Shown piece by piece: positions 21,073 to 27,413 of a stretch of 31,048 nt of DNA. The position numbers and the translations under genes are program-made. Every line of letters starts with the position of its first letter. The first letter of the stretch is position 1. Location of the stretch: positions 1 through 31,048 of IMG/VR virus record IMGVR_UViG_3300002835_000732; one strand, given 5' to 3'. The notes beneath the pieces were generated by a model. It worked only from the letters and a program-made list of their open reading frames with translations. It had not been told where the DNA came from and did no database searches. This DNA is from a virus.

Positions 21073-21104
21073 AACCCCACTATTAATTTAGTGGGGTTTT
21101 TATT
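21073..21104 (+). terminator. Terminator, TTAATT-loop type (copy 2)
   Basis: A perfect 10-bp stem, AACCCCACTA / TAGTGGGGTT, with a TTAATT loop, followed by a T-run. It closes the LamG unit. Confidence 0.9.
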
Positions 21105-21114
21105 TTTTTGTATA

Positions 21115-21122
21115 TATTTATA
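21115..21122 (+). promoter_or_regulatory. Late-type promoter motif TATTTATA
   Basis: An exact TATTTATA lies 26 bases before the ATG at 21149, leaving a short leader that holds AAAGGA. This is one of the late units with a conventional ribosome-binding site. Confidence 0.5.
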
Positions 21123-21148
21123 TTTAACACAAAGGAACATTTTTAACT

Positions 21149-21865
21149 ATGAAGAAAGACATTTTAAATGAAACATTTAATAAACATACATTTTTATTGA
21201 AGAAAAAGTTGTATGAACAAGGTGTAATCCAACAACAACCAATTCAAGAAGTTGAATTAGAAGAAGGATTGAAAGATATAGCACTTGCTACCCTTCTTGG
21301 ATTAAGCACATTGTTTAATATGACTGGTAAAGCAGATACCTCTACTACAGGTCAACCAACAGTTTCCGCTAGTAGTGAACTTAGCCGTGTTAAAAGTGCA
21401 AAACAAAAAGCAGAAGGTGTAGCCACTGAAATAGCACAAAGATTGAACGGTGGTGATGATATTAGTAAATCCACTGCAAAAAGAATTTTAGATGATGTAA
21501 TTAAATTTAATAAAACAAATAAATTTGGATCTAAAGCTCAAATGGACTATGCAGTTGAACTTGCTGCATCAAATGATCCAAATCTATATTCTGGTATAAA
21601 TATAAAACCACGTAATACATCTGAATTAATATCTCAAACAGCTCTTAAGGATTATATATCAGTGAATGATTCTGAAATATTAGAAAAAATAAACACTACG
21701 GTTCAAGAAATTGCACAATCATCTAAAGACGCTTTAGTTAAAAAAGCGAATATTACAGATTCAGATGTTTTAGGTTTAGTTTCAGGATTTTGTATGGATT
21801 CAGCTAAAGGTGATTTTCTACAAATGGTAGCTCAAAAGCTTGTAGATAATGCTACTCGTCCATAA
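21149..21865 (+). CDS. Late protein with capsid-targeting-like N terminus, unknown
   Basis: 238 residues. The N terminus MKKDILNE-TFNKHTFLLKKK contains an LNE site, and a second acidic block, IQEVELEEGLKDIA, sits near residues 34-47. A hydrophobic stretch follows at about 48-60 (LATLLGLSTLFNM), too short and weak to be certain as a membrane segment. The remainder is helical and Ser/Ala/Lys-rich. No family is recognised; I recall similar EGLKDIALATLLG segments in uncharacterised phage proteins. It has its own promoter and terminator. A packaged internal protein is the favoured guess. Confidence 0.68.
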   Translation: MKKDILNETFNKHTFLLKKKLYEQGVIQQQPIQEVELEEGLKDIALATLLGLSTLFNMTGKADTSTTGQPTVSASSELSRVKSAKQKAEGVATEIAQRLNGGDDISKSTAKRILDDVIKFNKTNKFGSKAQMDYAVELAASNDPNLYSGINIKPRNTSELISQTALKDYISVNDSEILEKINTTVQEIAQSSKDALVKKANITDSDVLGLVSGFCMDSAKGDFLQMVAQKLVDNATRP

Positions 21866-21887
21866 ATAATATAAAATATTAATCAAT

Positions 21888-21920
21888 AACCCCGCTATTA
21901 ATTTAGTGGGGTTTTTTTAT
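21888..21920 (+). terminator. Terminator, TTAATT-loop type (copy 3)
   Basis: Stem AACCCCGCTA / TAGTGGGGTT with one G:T wobble and a TTAATT loop, followed by TTTTTTT. The 3' arm and loop are identical to the copies at 20170 and 21073. Confidence 0.9.
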
Positions 21921-21930
21921 TTCAAGTCAA

Positions 21931-21938
21931 TATTTATA
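21931..21938 (+). promoter_or_regulatory. Late-type promoter motif TATTTATA
   Basis: An exact TATTTATA ends 5 bases before the ATG at 21944 and directly follows the previous terminator. Confidence 0.6.
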
Positions 21939-21943
21939 TTGAT

Positions 21944-22330
21944 ATGACTCAATCAGAATTAAAGCAATTAATCAAAGAATGTTTAAATGAAATAGATTTT
22001 GCACCTGGTTTTAGACCAACACAAGATTTAACCATAGTTTCAACTGTAACTGGTAGTGATGTAGATCATTTAAAAAAATATGTACTAGAATTACATAGAG
22101 TTTTAACGGCTAATTTTGGTAATGATGTACAGTTTGAAGAAAAATTAAAAATGTCTATATTACCAAATAAAGACAAACAAATTGAAACCACATTCACCAT
22201 TATTGATATAATTGATGAGTTAATGTCAAAAACAGTAAGAGAAAATCTACAAGATATACATGAACAATTAACAATGTGGTCAATAAATCAAGATTTAGTA
22301 ATAGACTTTACTTTCAAGATTAAAAAATAA
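21944..22330 (+). CDS. Late protein with capsid-targeting-like N terminus, unknown
   Basis: 128 residues. The N terminus MTQSELKQLIKE-CLNE-IDFAP is strikingly like that of the amidoligase (MTLAELKSLIKE-VLLE-AVPF), with both (L/I)-x-E sites at the same positions, 12 and 16. The rest is alpha/beta, with LTIVSTVTGSDVDHLKKYVL, ETTFTIIDIIDELM and a final DLVIDFTFKIKK strand. No enzyme family is recognised. It is the first of a two-gene unit: the RelE-like gene starts after one base. It might be a partner or inhibitor of that protein, or simply a second cargo. Confidence 0.68.
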   Translation: MTQSELKQLIKECLNEIDFAPGFRPTQDLTIVSTVTGSDVDHLKKYVLELHRVLTANFGNDVQFEEKLKMSILPNKDKQIETTFTIIDIIDELMSKTVRENLQDIHEQLTMWSINQDLVIDFTFKIKK

Positions 22331-22331
22331 T

Positions 22332-22829
22332 ATGAATGATATATTCACAACAACATTTGAAAAACATAAGAAACTGCTTCTTGAATCATTAAATGATTAC
22401 AACTGGGAAGAAAAAGTAGACTGGAGTGTATTTGATACTACAGAAGATAATTCTGGAGCATTTGAAAAGTTATTGGGTATATCAGAAGCTAAAAATCCAC
22501 AATCTGTTACGCCTACAACACCACCATCTCTTACTATAGTAAGTGTTCCTACAGGTGATTGGTGGGAATTGTATAACAATTTACCAGAACCAATAAAAAG
22601 AACTGCTATAGAAAGATATAAGTTATTTTTAAAAGATTCAAAAGAACCATCATTACATTTCAAACCTTTAAAACATAGAAAAGGTAATTATTGGAGTATT
22701 GCTATAAACGCAAATTACAGATCAGTTGGAATTAAAACTGACATACCAAATGGATTCAAAATTGTATGGGTATTTGTAGGAAATCATAATCAATATGATG
22801 CCTTTAAAAATAGTTTACCAACATCATAA
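22332..22829 (+). CDS. RelE/ParE-like toxin-fold protein with capsid-targeting-like N terminus
   Basis: 165 residues. Residues about 76-162 follow the RelE/ParE/HigB pattern: LPEPIKRTAIERYKLFL, SLHFKPLKHRKGNYWSIAI, NANYRSVGI with Arg130, then the strand KIVWVFVGNHNQYDAF with the typical H-x-x-Y turn. Such proteins usually cut mRNA on the ribosome or poison gyrase. Free toxins are about 90-110 residues. This one carries about 75 extra N-terminal residues: an amphipathic start ending in LLE (Glu18), an acidic stretch, ISE (Glu52) and a Pro/Thr linker. No classical antitoxin is visible unless it is the gene one base upstream. Packaging and injection is inference. Confidence 0.72.
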   Translation: MNDIFTTTFEKHKKLLLESLNDYNWEEKVDWSVFDTTEDNSGAFEKLLGISEAKNPQSVTPTTPPSLTIVSVPTGDWWELYNNLPEPIKRTAIERYKLFLKDSKEPSLHFKPLKHRKGNYWSIAINANYRSVGIKTDIPNGFKIVWVFVGNHNQYDAFKNSLPTS

Positions 22830-22838
22830 ATAATGAAA

Positions 22839-22862
22839 AACCCCACCGTTAAAAGTGGGGTT
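22839..22862. terminator. Bidirectional terminator between convergent genes
   Basis: A perfect 8-bp stem, AACCCCAC / GTGGGGTT, with an eight-base loop lies between the rightward RelE-like gene and the leftward EF-hand gene. The T-tract is weak on the rightward side; an AAAA run gives a T-tract for the leftward transcript. Confidence 0.78.
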
Positions 22863-22871
22863 ATTTGTTTA

Positions 22872-23189
22872 TTAGTTTTTCTTTGGTTTACTTGGTCTTT
22901 CACCATCTTTTGGTGGACCATCATGTTTTGGTCCTCTTGGTCCGCCTGGTGGTGGACCAAAACTTCTCAATAGTTTACGGTCATCATCACTGACCTTGAC
23001 ACGTTCTTCCTTGTCCAACTTACCGTCTTTGTTTGCGTCATATTTAGCAATTAATTCACTACGTTGCTTCTTTTGTTCCTCAGTCAACTTTGGACGGGGT
23101 GTACGGCCTTCACCTGGAGGTGGACCTTTTGGACCTTCTTGAGCATTTAAGGTAAATGCTGCGGCTAACACTAATAGATACTTATACAT
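22872..23189 (-). CDS. Secreted Pro-rich EF-hand protein
   Basis: 105 residues. A signal peptide is clear (MYKYLLVLAAAFTLNA, likely cut after Ala16). Pro/Gly/Lys-rich sequence follows, then one canonical EF-hand loop DANKDGKLDKEE (51-62) with calcium ligands at loop positions 1, 3, 5, 7, 9 and 12, flanked by helices. The chain ends in a second Pro/Gly/Lys-rich tail. I associate this layout with small secreted EF-hand proteins of Planctomycetes/Verrucomicrobia-like bacteria. An AAGGAAAA ribosome-binding site precedes the ATG. A secreted calcium-binding protein is unusual in a phage and may have been taken from the host. Confidence 0.8.
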   Translation of the reverse strand: MYKYLLVLAAAFTLNAQEGPKGPPPGEGRTPRPKLTEEQKKQRSELIAKYDANKDGKLDKEERVKVSDDDRKLLRSFGPPPGGPRGPKHDGPPKDGERPSKPKKN

Positions 23190-23277
23190 ATATTTTCCTT
23201 TTGTTTAGTAACCACCATAGATTACATTCTATACATACCATATCACATACCCTAAATAAACATCTTTTACACTAACT

Positions 23278-24024
23278 TTACAATTTTAAGTCAACATCAA
23301 AGTTTTCTCCCGTAGATGTTTTTATATTTTCATTTTTAATCATTTGTTTTACATGTGGATAAATTTGTAAATTATCTCCTGATCCATAAATTCCTGTAAA
23401 TTTTATTACATCACTGTCATCTTCTCTTTTTAGATCTACACAATAAAATTTATCATATTCACGGTCAATATTATTCAATTCAAATTTCCATGGAGTAATA
23501 CCATAATTTGTATGAATTAAATTATTGAATGTGTTTTTATTCCATATTGCAATCATTAAACTGGCTCTGAATAAACAATCTTTTGGTATCTCTCTTATCT
23601 TTACATCGTCAGATATTGTTATAAGTTTGTGTGTGCACATACCAGGACTTCCATAAAATCTTAAATAATTAACATCATTTTCAATTACATATTTAAACAA
23701 TTGTGACAATTTACCTTCATCAACAAAATCAGTAAATATATAATCGTCTTGGGTGTATAAAATATAATCATATTTGGTTGAATCAAATAACATCTTTAAA
23801 TTTTTACCCCAGTCTGATGGTCCTACAGGATCAATATGAGTAATAAAATTTATAATTTTTAAATTAGAATCAATATTAGGAATTGGTTTTGTCTCTGTAA
23901 TATAAAAAATATCAAGGGGACAATTTGGCCAGTATTTCTTGAAAAAATGTAATTGTACATCTGCCAATCTTAGATATTTGTCACAACTACTTATCACTAT
24001 ACATATTTTATTTTTATACTTTTC
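23278..24024 (-). CDS. Glycosyltransferase-like protein
   Basis: 248 residues from the ATG at 24024, which has GGGGAG 9 bases upstream; longer in-frame starts exist at 24036 and 24069. The pattern is of a GT-A type fold: an N-terminal KICIVISSCDKYLRLADVQL strand-helix, IFYITET, and YILYTQDDYIFTDF (about 100-115), where QDDY would take the place of the metal-binding DxD motif. It would transfer a sugar from a nucleotide-sugar donor. It overlaps the upstream FkbM methyltransferase by 11 bases, so the two are coupled, probably to modify a surface glycan or a phage component. Confidence 0.7.
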   Translation of the reverse strand, partial: EKYKNKICIVISSCDKYLRLADVQLHFFKKYWPNCPLDIFYITETKPIPNIDSNLKIINFITHIDPVGPSDWGKNLKMLFDSTKYDYILYTQDDYIFTDFVDEGKLSQLFKYVIENDVNYLRFYGSPGMCTHKLITISDDVKIREIPKDCLFRASLMIAIWNKNTFNNLIHTNYGITPWKFELNNIDREYDKFYCVDLKREDDSDVIKFTGIYGSGDNLQIYPHVKQMIKNENIKTSTGENFDVDLKL

Positions 24025-24643
24025 CATATAAAGCATCTCCCCATCCTTTGTTAGTATCAAAATATTCAATAAGTTTAAATCCGTGAGTCTTTAAACATTC
24101 ATTAAGTGTATCAAACAATACACAGTCTTTATACATTTCCTCAAAATTAATTTCAGTATAAATGTATTCTATGTGTTTTATATATTTTACAAATCCATCC
24201 AATACTAATTTTTCTGTTCCTTGAACATCCATCATTAACATATTGAATTTATTCATATCAATGTGGTTTTCTTCTATTAACGTATCAAGCTTTTTTGTTT
24301 TTAATCTAATAGTATCAATTACATTAGATAATTCAGGATAATAGATTTTGTGTTGTTTAAAATCCAACAAGGAAGAAGATTGTAAATGATTGGATATCTT
24401 AAAATCCAATTCTACATCATCTTTATCATAAACTAAATGGTTCAATATAATACATTCAAGTCCTACACGCATTTTTAATTTATCAATTATATTTGGATTG
24501 GCTTCTATAAAAATTATATTGTTTACATTTAACTTTTTATATAAATCATATTCACTAGCTAAATAACTGCCTACGTTTATTATACCTTTTAAATTTAAAT
24601 TGTATTTACGTTTAAGACGATTTAGATCCATTTCAGTCAACAT
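24014..24643 (-). CDS. FkbM family methyltransferase
   Basis: 209 residues from the ATG at 24643 (an alternative ATG lies at 24631; a TTG further up is unlikely). It is a Rossmann-type SAM methyltransferase: GIINVGSYLASEYDLYKKL is the SAM-binding motif I, IIFIEANP gives the acidic ribose-binding Glu at the end of strand 2, and FNMLMMDVQGTEKLVLDG, then YIYTEINFEEMY, are the blocks typical of FkbM proteins. FkbM enzymes often O-methylate sugars. The glycosyltransferase-like gene overlaps its 3' end. It is transcribed divergently from the kinase gene at 24705. Confidence 0.82.
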   Translation of the reverse strand: MLTEMDLNRLKRKYNLNLKGIINVGSYLASEYDLYKKLNVNNIIFIEANPNIIDKLKMRVGLECIILNHLVYDKDDVELDFKISNHLQSSSLLDFKQHKIYYPELSNVIDTIRLKTKKLDTLIEENHIDMNKFNMLMMDVQGTEKLVLDGFVKYIKHIEYIYTEINFEEMYKDCVLFDTLNECLKTHGFKLIEYFDTNKGWGDALYGKV

Positions 24644-24670
24644 ATCACATACATATAAAAACAAAAATGG

Positions 24671-24698
24671 TTGACCTTAGAAAAAGTTATGTTACAGT
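24671..24698 (+). promoter_or_regulatory. Early-type promoter, leaderless configuration, with dyad over the -10
   Basis: TTGACC, a 16-base spacer, then TACAGT, which ends exactly 6 bases before the ATG at 24705. A 13-base perfect dyad, TGTTACAGTAACA (24690-24702), is centred on the -10 box and could be an operator. It is also the point of divergence from the leftward FkbM gene. Confidence 0.72.
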
Positions 24699-24704
24699 AA
24701 CAAC

Positions 24705-25160
24705 ATGAGTACAATTTATATCGCTGTTGGATTGCCTGGAAGCGGTAAATCCACTTACGCAAAGAACTTTATTAAAGATAAAGATATTGAATACCTAAGT
24801 AGTGATGAACTACGTGCTGTATTTGGTAAAGGTGAAGATGATCAAACCGTTACCCCACTTGTTTTTGGTCACATCAAAAGAAAGGTTGACGAATTTCTAA
24901 AAGATGGTAAAAATGTATTGGTTGATGCAACCAGTGTAAACCGTAAGGAAAGAGCTGATTACATTACCACCGCAAAGAAATATGGCGCAAAAGTAGTTGC
25001 TCTTGTCTTCAAGATGGATCGTCAAGGTCTAATTGATAGAAATAAAAAGAGAGGCCAAGAAGGTGGTAGAGTTGTACCTGATTGGGTTATTGACAAAATG
25101 CTTGCTAAGTTTGAAGAACCTTCACATAGTGAAGGTATTGATGAGGTAATTTATGTTTGA
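24705..25160 (+). CDS. Polynucleotide-kinase-like P-loop kinase
   Basis: 151 residues. The Walker A is GLPGSGKST (9-17). SSDELR (32-37) gives the general-base Asp34 region, VDATSVNRKER (73-83) matches the T4 Pnk-type kinase, and a lid with RQGLIDRNKKRGQ (106-118) supplies Arg residues. This is the 5'-kinase half only: the HAD phosphatase half of T4 Pnk is missing. The following metallophosphoesterase gene, overlapping by 8 bases, may replace it. Together with the RNA ligases it could rebuild ligatable ends on cut RNA. A related small-molecule or zeta-toxin-like kinase is the alternative. Confidence 0.82.
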   Translation: MSTIYIAVGLPGSGKSTYAKNFIKDKDIEYLSSDELRAVFGKGEDDQTVTPLVFGHIKRKVDEFLKDGKNVLVDATSVNRKERADYITTAKKYGAKVVALVFKMDRQGLIDRNKKRGQEGGRVVPDWVIDKMLAKFEEPSHSEGIDEVIYV

Positions 25161-25827
25161 AAGACCGCTAAAACTAATTCATAATGATGATCACAAGGTA
25201 TTCTTTACCAGTGATACTCATTTCCGGCATAATCAAAGCTTCATATTTGAAGCTAGAGGTTATAAAGATCGTTATGAACACGATGATGCTTTGATTGCAA
25301 AGATCAATGAAGTGGTGCGTCCACAAGATACACTAATTCATTTGGGTGATTTTTGTCTAAATATTACTCCTCCAGAGTTTGTGCAAATTCTAGATAGAAT
25401 CAACTGTCAAAATATTGCTTATATTTGGGGTAATCATAACAGCTGTATTCGTAAGCATTATGAAGATGCTGTTGCTGGCCATTTGAATATGGTTAGATTC
25501 ACTGGTAACAGTCCTAATGATGGCATTGAAGTGTATCCATATGCAATTGGTAAACTAACTTATCTGGGTTATTATAAGGAATTGATTGTAAACGGTCATA
25601 TGATTGTTATTCATCATTACCCACACCAGATTTTCAATCAAATGCAAAAGGGTGCTTGGCAGTTGAGTGGACATAGCCACTATACCAATCCAACCACTCA
25701 GGTAGATTATCCAGACAATAAAATTCTGGATGTTGGATGGGATGGTCATGGTAAGCCATTGTCTTTTCCAGAAATTCAGAAGATTATGATGAATAAAAAT
25801 CATGTCAAGCATGATAAACATCATTAA
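25153..25827 (+). CDS. Calcineurin-like metallophosphoesterase
   Basis: 224 residues with the full set of metal-binding motifs: DTH (21-23), GDF (65-67), GNHN (93-96), HH (154-155) and GHSH (173-176). These bind two metal ions and cleave phosphomono- or diesters. The gene overlaps the kinase gene by 8 bases. Bacterial Pnkp carries kinase, calcineurin-like phosphatase and ligase domains in one chain, so this pair plus a separate ligase would be a split version, with the phosphoesterase removing 3'-phosphate or 2',3'-cyclic phosphate. The substrate is inferred from context only. Confidence 0.86.
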   Translation: MFERPLKLIHNDDHKVFFTSDTHFRHNQSFIFEARGYKDRYEHDDALIAKINEVVRPQDTLIHLGDFCLNITPPEFVQILDRINCQNIAYIWGNHNSCIRKHYEDAVAGHLNMVRFTGNSPNDGIEVYPYAIGKLTYLGYYKELIVNGHMIVIHHYPHQIFNQMQKGAWQLSGHSHYTNPTTQVDYPDNKILDVGWDGHGKPLSFPEIQKIMMNKNHVKHDKHH

Positions 25828-25833
25828 GTATAC

Positions 25834-25865
25834 AAATCCCCTCCGTAAAAAGAGGGGATTTTTTG
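25834..25865 (+). terminator. Intrinsic terminator abutting the next promoter
   Basis: A perfect 10-bp stem, AAATCCCCTC / GAGGGGATTT, is followed by a T-run that leads directly into the TTGACT box of the next promoter. Confidence 0.9.
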
Positions 25866-25894
25866 TTGACTTGTTATAAAACCCGTGGTAGATT
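25866..25894 (+). promoter_or_regulatory. Early-type promoter
   Basis: TTGACT, a 17-base spacer ending GTGG, then TAGATT. It ends 9 bases before the ATG at 25904, so the leader would be about 2-3 bases. It lies directly behind a terminator. Confidence 0.75.
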
Positions 25895-25903
25895 GAATTT
25901 GTT

Positions 25904-26380
25904 ATGTCAAAACCATACATTCACGCTCAAAGTTCAGTCCGTAAGTTCGGCGGTCAGCCACAGGATTATGAACCTATTCACGCCTTTATGGATTGTAGTA
26001 AAGGCGCAATTGCGGATAACCGCCATCGTGCTTTAACACACAATAGTTGGTTTCTTAGTAATATTCTGGAACGGGTAAAGTTTGCCAATAGTGGTCCAGA
26101 AACCAGTGATCATCGTTTTCCTACTATTATTAATAGTGATGGACGTAGTGTGAGTGTGCGTGACATTGGTGAACAACATTGTTTGGAAGACTTTGCTAAT
26201 AAGTTTATTCCTTCAGCACAAGATTATCTGGCTGAAATGGAGTTCAAGAGTTGGATGCAGAATGGCATTTCACATCCTCCTAGCTTTGTGAAGATTGATG
26301 AAGGTCGTAAAATCCGTGCTAAAAATGGTTTGACTTCTAAAACTTTCGGTGGTAGTATCAAAAATGTAATTGGAGACTAA
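25904..26380 (+). CDS. Conserved phage protein, DUF6915-like
   Basis: 158 residues. The N-terminal half, PYIHAQSSVRKFGGQPQDYE, then HAFMDCSKGAIADNRHRALT and IINSDGRSVSVRDIGEQH, follows a family of small proteins found in phages and bacteria that I recall as DUF6915, whose function I do not know. The three conserved His residues in RHRALTHNSW and GEQHCLEDF suggest a metal site. The C-terminal tail (after about 120) is basic and looks unrelated to the core. It is the first gene of an early-type operon of unknown proteins. Confidence 0.72.
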   Translation: MSKPYIHAQSSVRKFGGQPQDYEPIHAFMDCSKGAIADNRHRALTHNSWFLSNILERVKFANSGPETSDHRFPTIINSDGRSVSVRDIGEQHCLEDFANKFIPSAQDYLAEMEFKSWMQNGISHPPSFVKIDEGRKIRAKNGLTSKTFGGSIKNVIGD

Positions 26381-26393
26381 TAAAACAAAACAT

Positions 26394-26780
26394 ATGAAAG
26401 AATCACTTAAGAAAATTGAAGAGCTAAAGAATCAACTCAACGCAGTTAAGTCAGAACTCCAGAATGAGTTTAAGACTGGTCTAAAGAAGATCTTTGTTGA
26501 TAATCCTACACTGGACAGTGTTGAGATGTATGTTAATAACCACGAATTTAATGATGGTGGCGCAACCTCATTCTATATTGGATATGAAGATCTCAAGATT
26601 GTAGTAGAAGGTGAAGAAGTTGAACGTGAGTGGGATAATAAAACGAAAGAGTACGTGGAAAATCCTGTGCTTGAATCACTAATTGAACTTTTTGGTGATG
26701 TTCATTGTATCCATGAAGACCTATATGGTGATGAATATGAACATCTGTCTATTACCCGTGAAGAAGTTCTAAAGTTTTAA
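26394..26780 (+). CDS. Acidic early protein, unknown
   Basis: 128 residues from the ATG at 26394; a frame-extending TTG at 26370 overlaps the upstream gene and is not used. It begins with a coiled-coil-like helix (MKESLKKIEELKNQLNAVKS). A mixed domain follows, with two parts that look like strands (SFYIGYEDLKIVVEGEEVER) and a very acidic C-terminal half. No family is recognised. It is 13 bases after the DUF6915-like gene and 3 bases before the next ATG. Confidence 0.65.
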   Translation: MKESLKKIEELKNQLNAVKSELQNEFKTGLKKIFVDNPTLDSVEMYVNNHEFNDGGATSFYIGYEDLKIVVEGEEVEREWDNKTKEYVENPVLESLIELFGDVHCIHEDLYGDEYEHLSITREEVLKF

Positions 26781-26783
26781 TAT

Positions 26784-27173
26784 ATGAGTACATATCGTAG
26801 AGCAACATTACAGGATCTAGCCAAACTTGGTTATGTTCCTAACACTCAGAAGTATAAAGAACACATTGAATTTGCCAGGAAGTATTATCCTCCTGAGGCA
26901 ACTACAATGGTAATGAGTATTCATAGTGAATACAACGATTGTACATATGATAATAGTTTTCAGTATATCATTGTGTATGACATGGATGGCAATGAACTTC
27001 CTCCACTGAAGAAGACTGCCAAGGAATGCCGTGAACATTGGACTACTGAGTATCTGCCTATTCCAAACACAAGAGACGGCAATTATGGTGCGTCTGAATC
27101 AGATGAACCTTTGGATGATGTAGTTATTCCATTGACCTCTGAAGTTCCAGAACTTTATATCAAGGAAAGTTAA
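26784..27173 (+). CDS. Early protein, unknown
   Basis: 129 residues. The middle looks like a beta-rich core (TTMVMSIHSEYNDCTYDNSF, QYIIVYDMDGNELPPL), and the C terminus is Pro/Asp/Glu-rich and probably flexible. No catalytic motif or membrane segment. Joined to both neighbours by TAA-3 bases-ATG junctions without a Shine-Dalgarno sequence. Function unknown. Confidence 0.65.
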   Translation: MSTYRRATLQDLAKLGYVPNTQKYKEHIEFARKYYPPEATTMVMSIHSEYNDCTYDNSFQYIIVYDMDGNELPPLKKTAKECREHWTTEYLPIPNTRDGNYGASESDEPLDDVVIPLTSEVPELYIKES

Positions 27174-27176
27174 TAT

Positions 27177-27413
27177 ATGTTTAATAATAAAAATATTGTA
27201 AAGTATTGCGCAAAGTATTTTGTGTTGATGGCGGTGGGTGCGTACATTTTTAACGCATCCGTCACATTGATTAATCAAAAGAGTGACGTTGCAAATTTGG
27301 TTGGGTCCGCACTTTTTGCTGGACTTTTTGTTGGGACGCTGTTAATCTTAAAAAGTGATGTGACCAAGTTGGTCAAAAACATCAACAAAACTGAAAATAA
27401 AGAAAATGAATAA
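27177..27413 (+). CDS. Small membrane protein, two transmembrane segments
   Basis: 78 residues with two hydrophobic segments at about 14-32 (YFVLMAVGAYIFNASVTLI) and 40-58 (LVGSALFAGLFVGTLLIL), and a basic/acidic C-terminal tail (VKNINKTENKENE). A short hairpin-like membrane protein. Its stop overlaps the start of the SPFH lipoprotein gene by 8 bases, so the two are coupled and may act together at the inner membrane. No family name is offered. Confidence 0.68.
   Translation: MFNNKNIVKYCAKYFVLMAVGAYIFNASVTLINQKSDVANLVGSALFAGLFVGTLLILKSDVTKLVKNINKTENKENE

Noticed and set aside
22872-23189. Firm host assignment to Planctomycetes/Verrucomicrobia
   Set aside because: One EF-hand protein and weak Shine-Dalgarno use are not enough. 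It is kept only as a hint.
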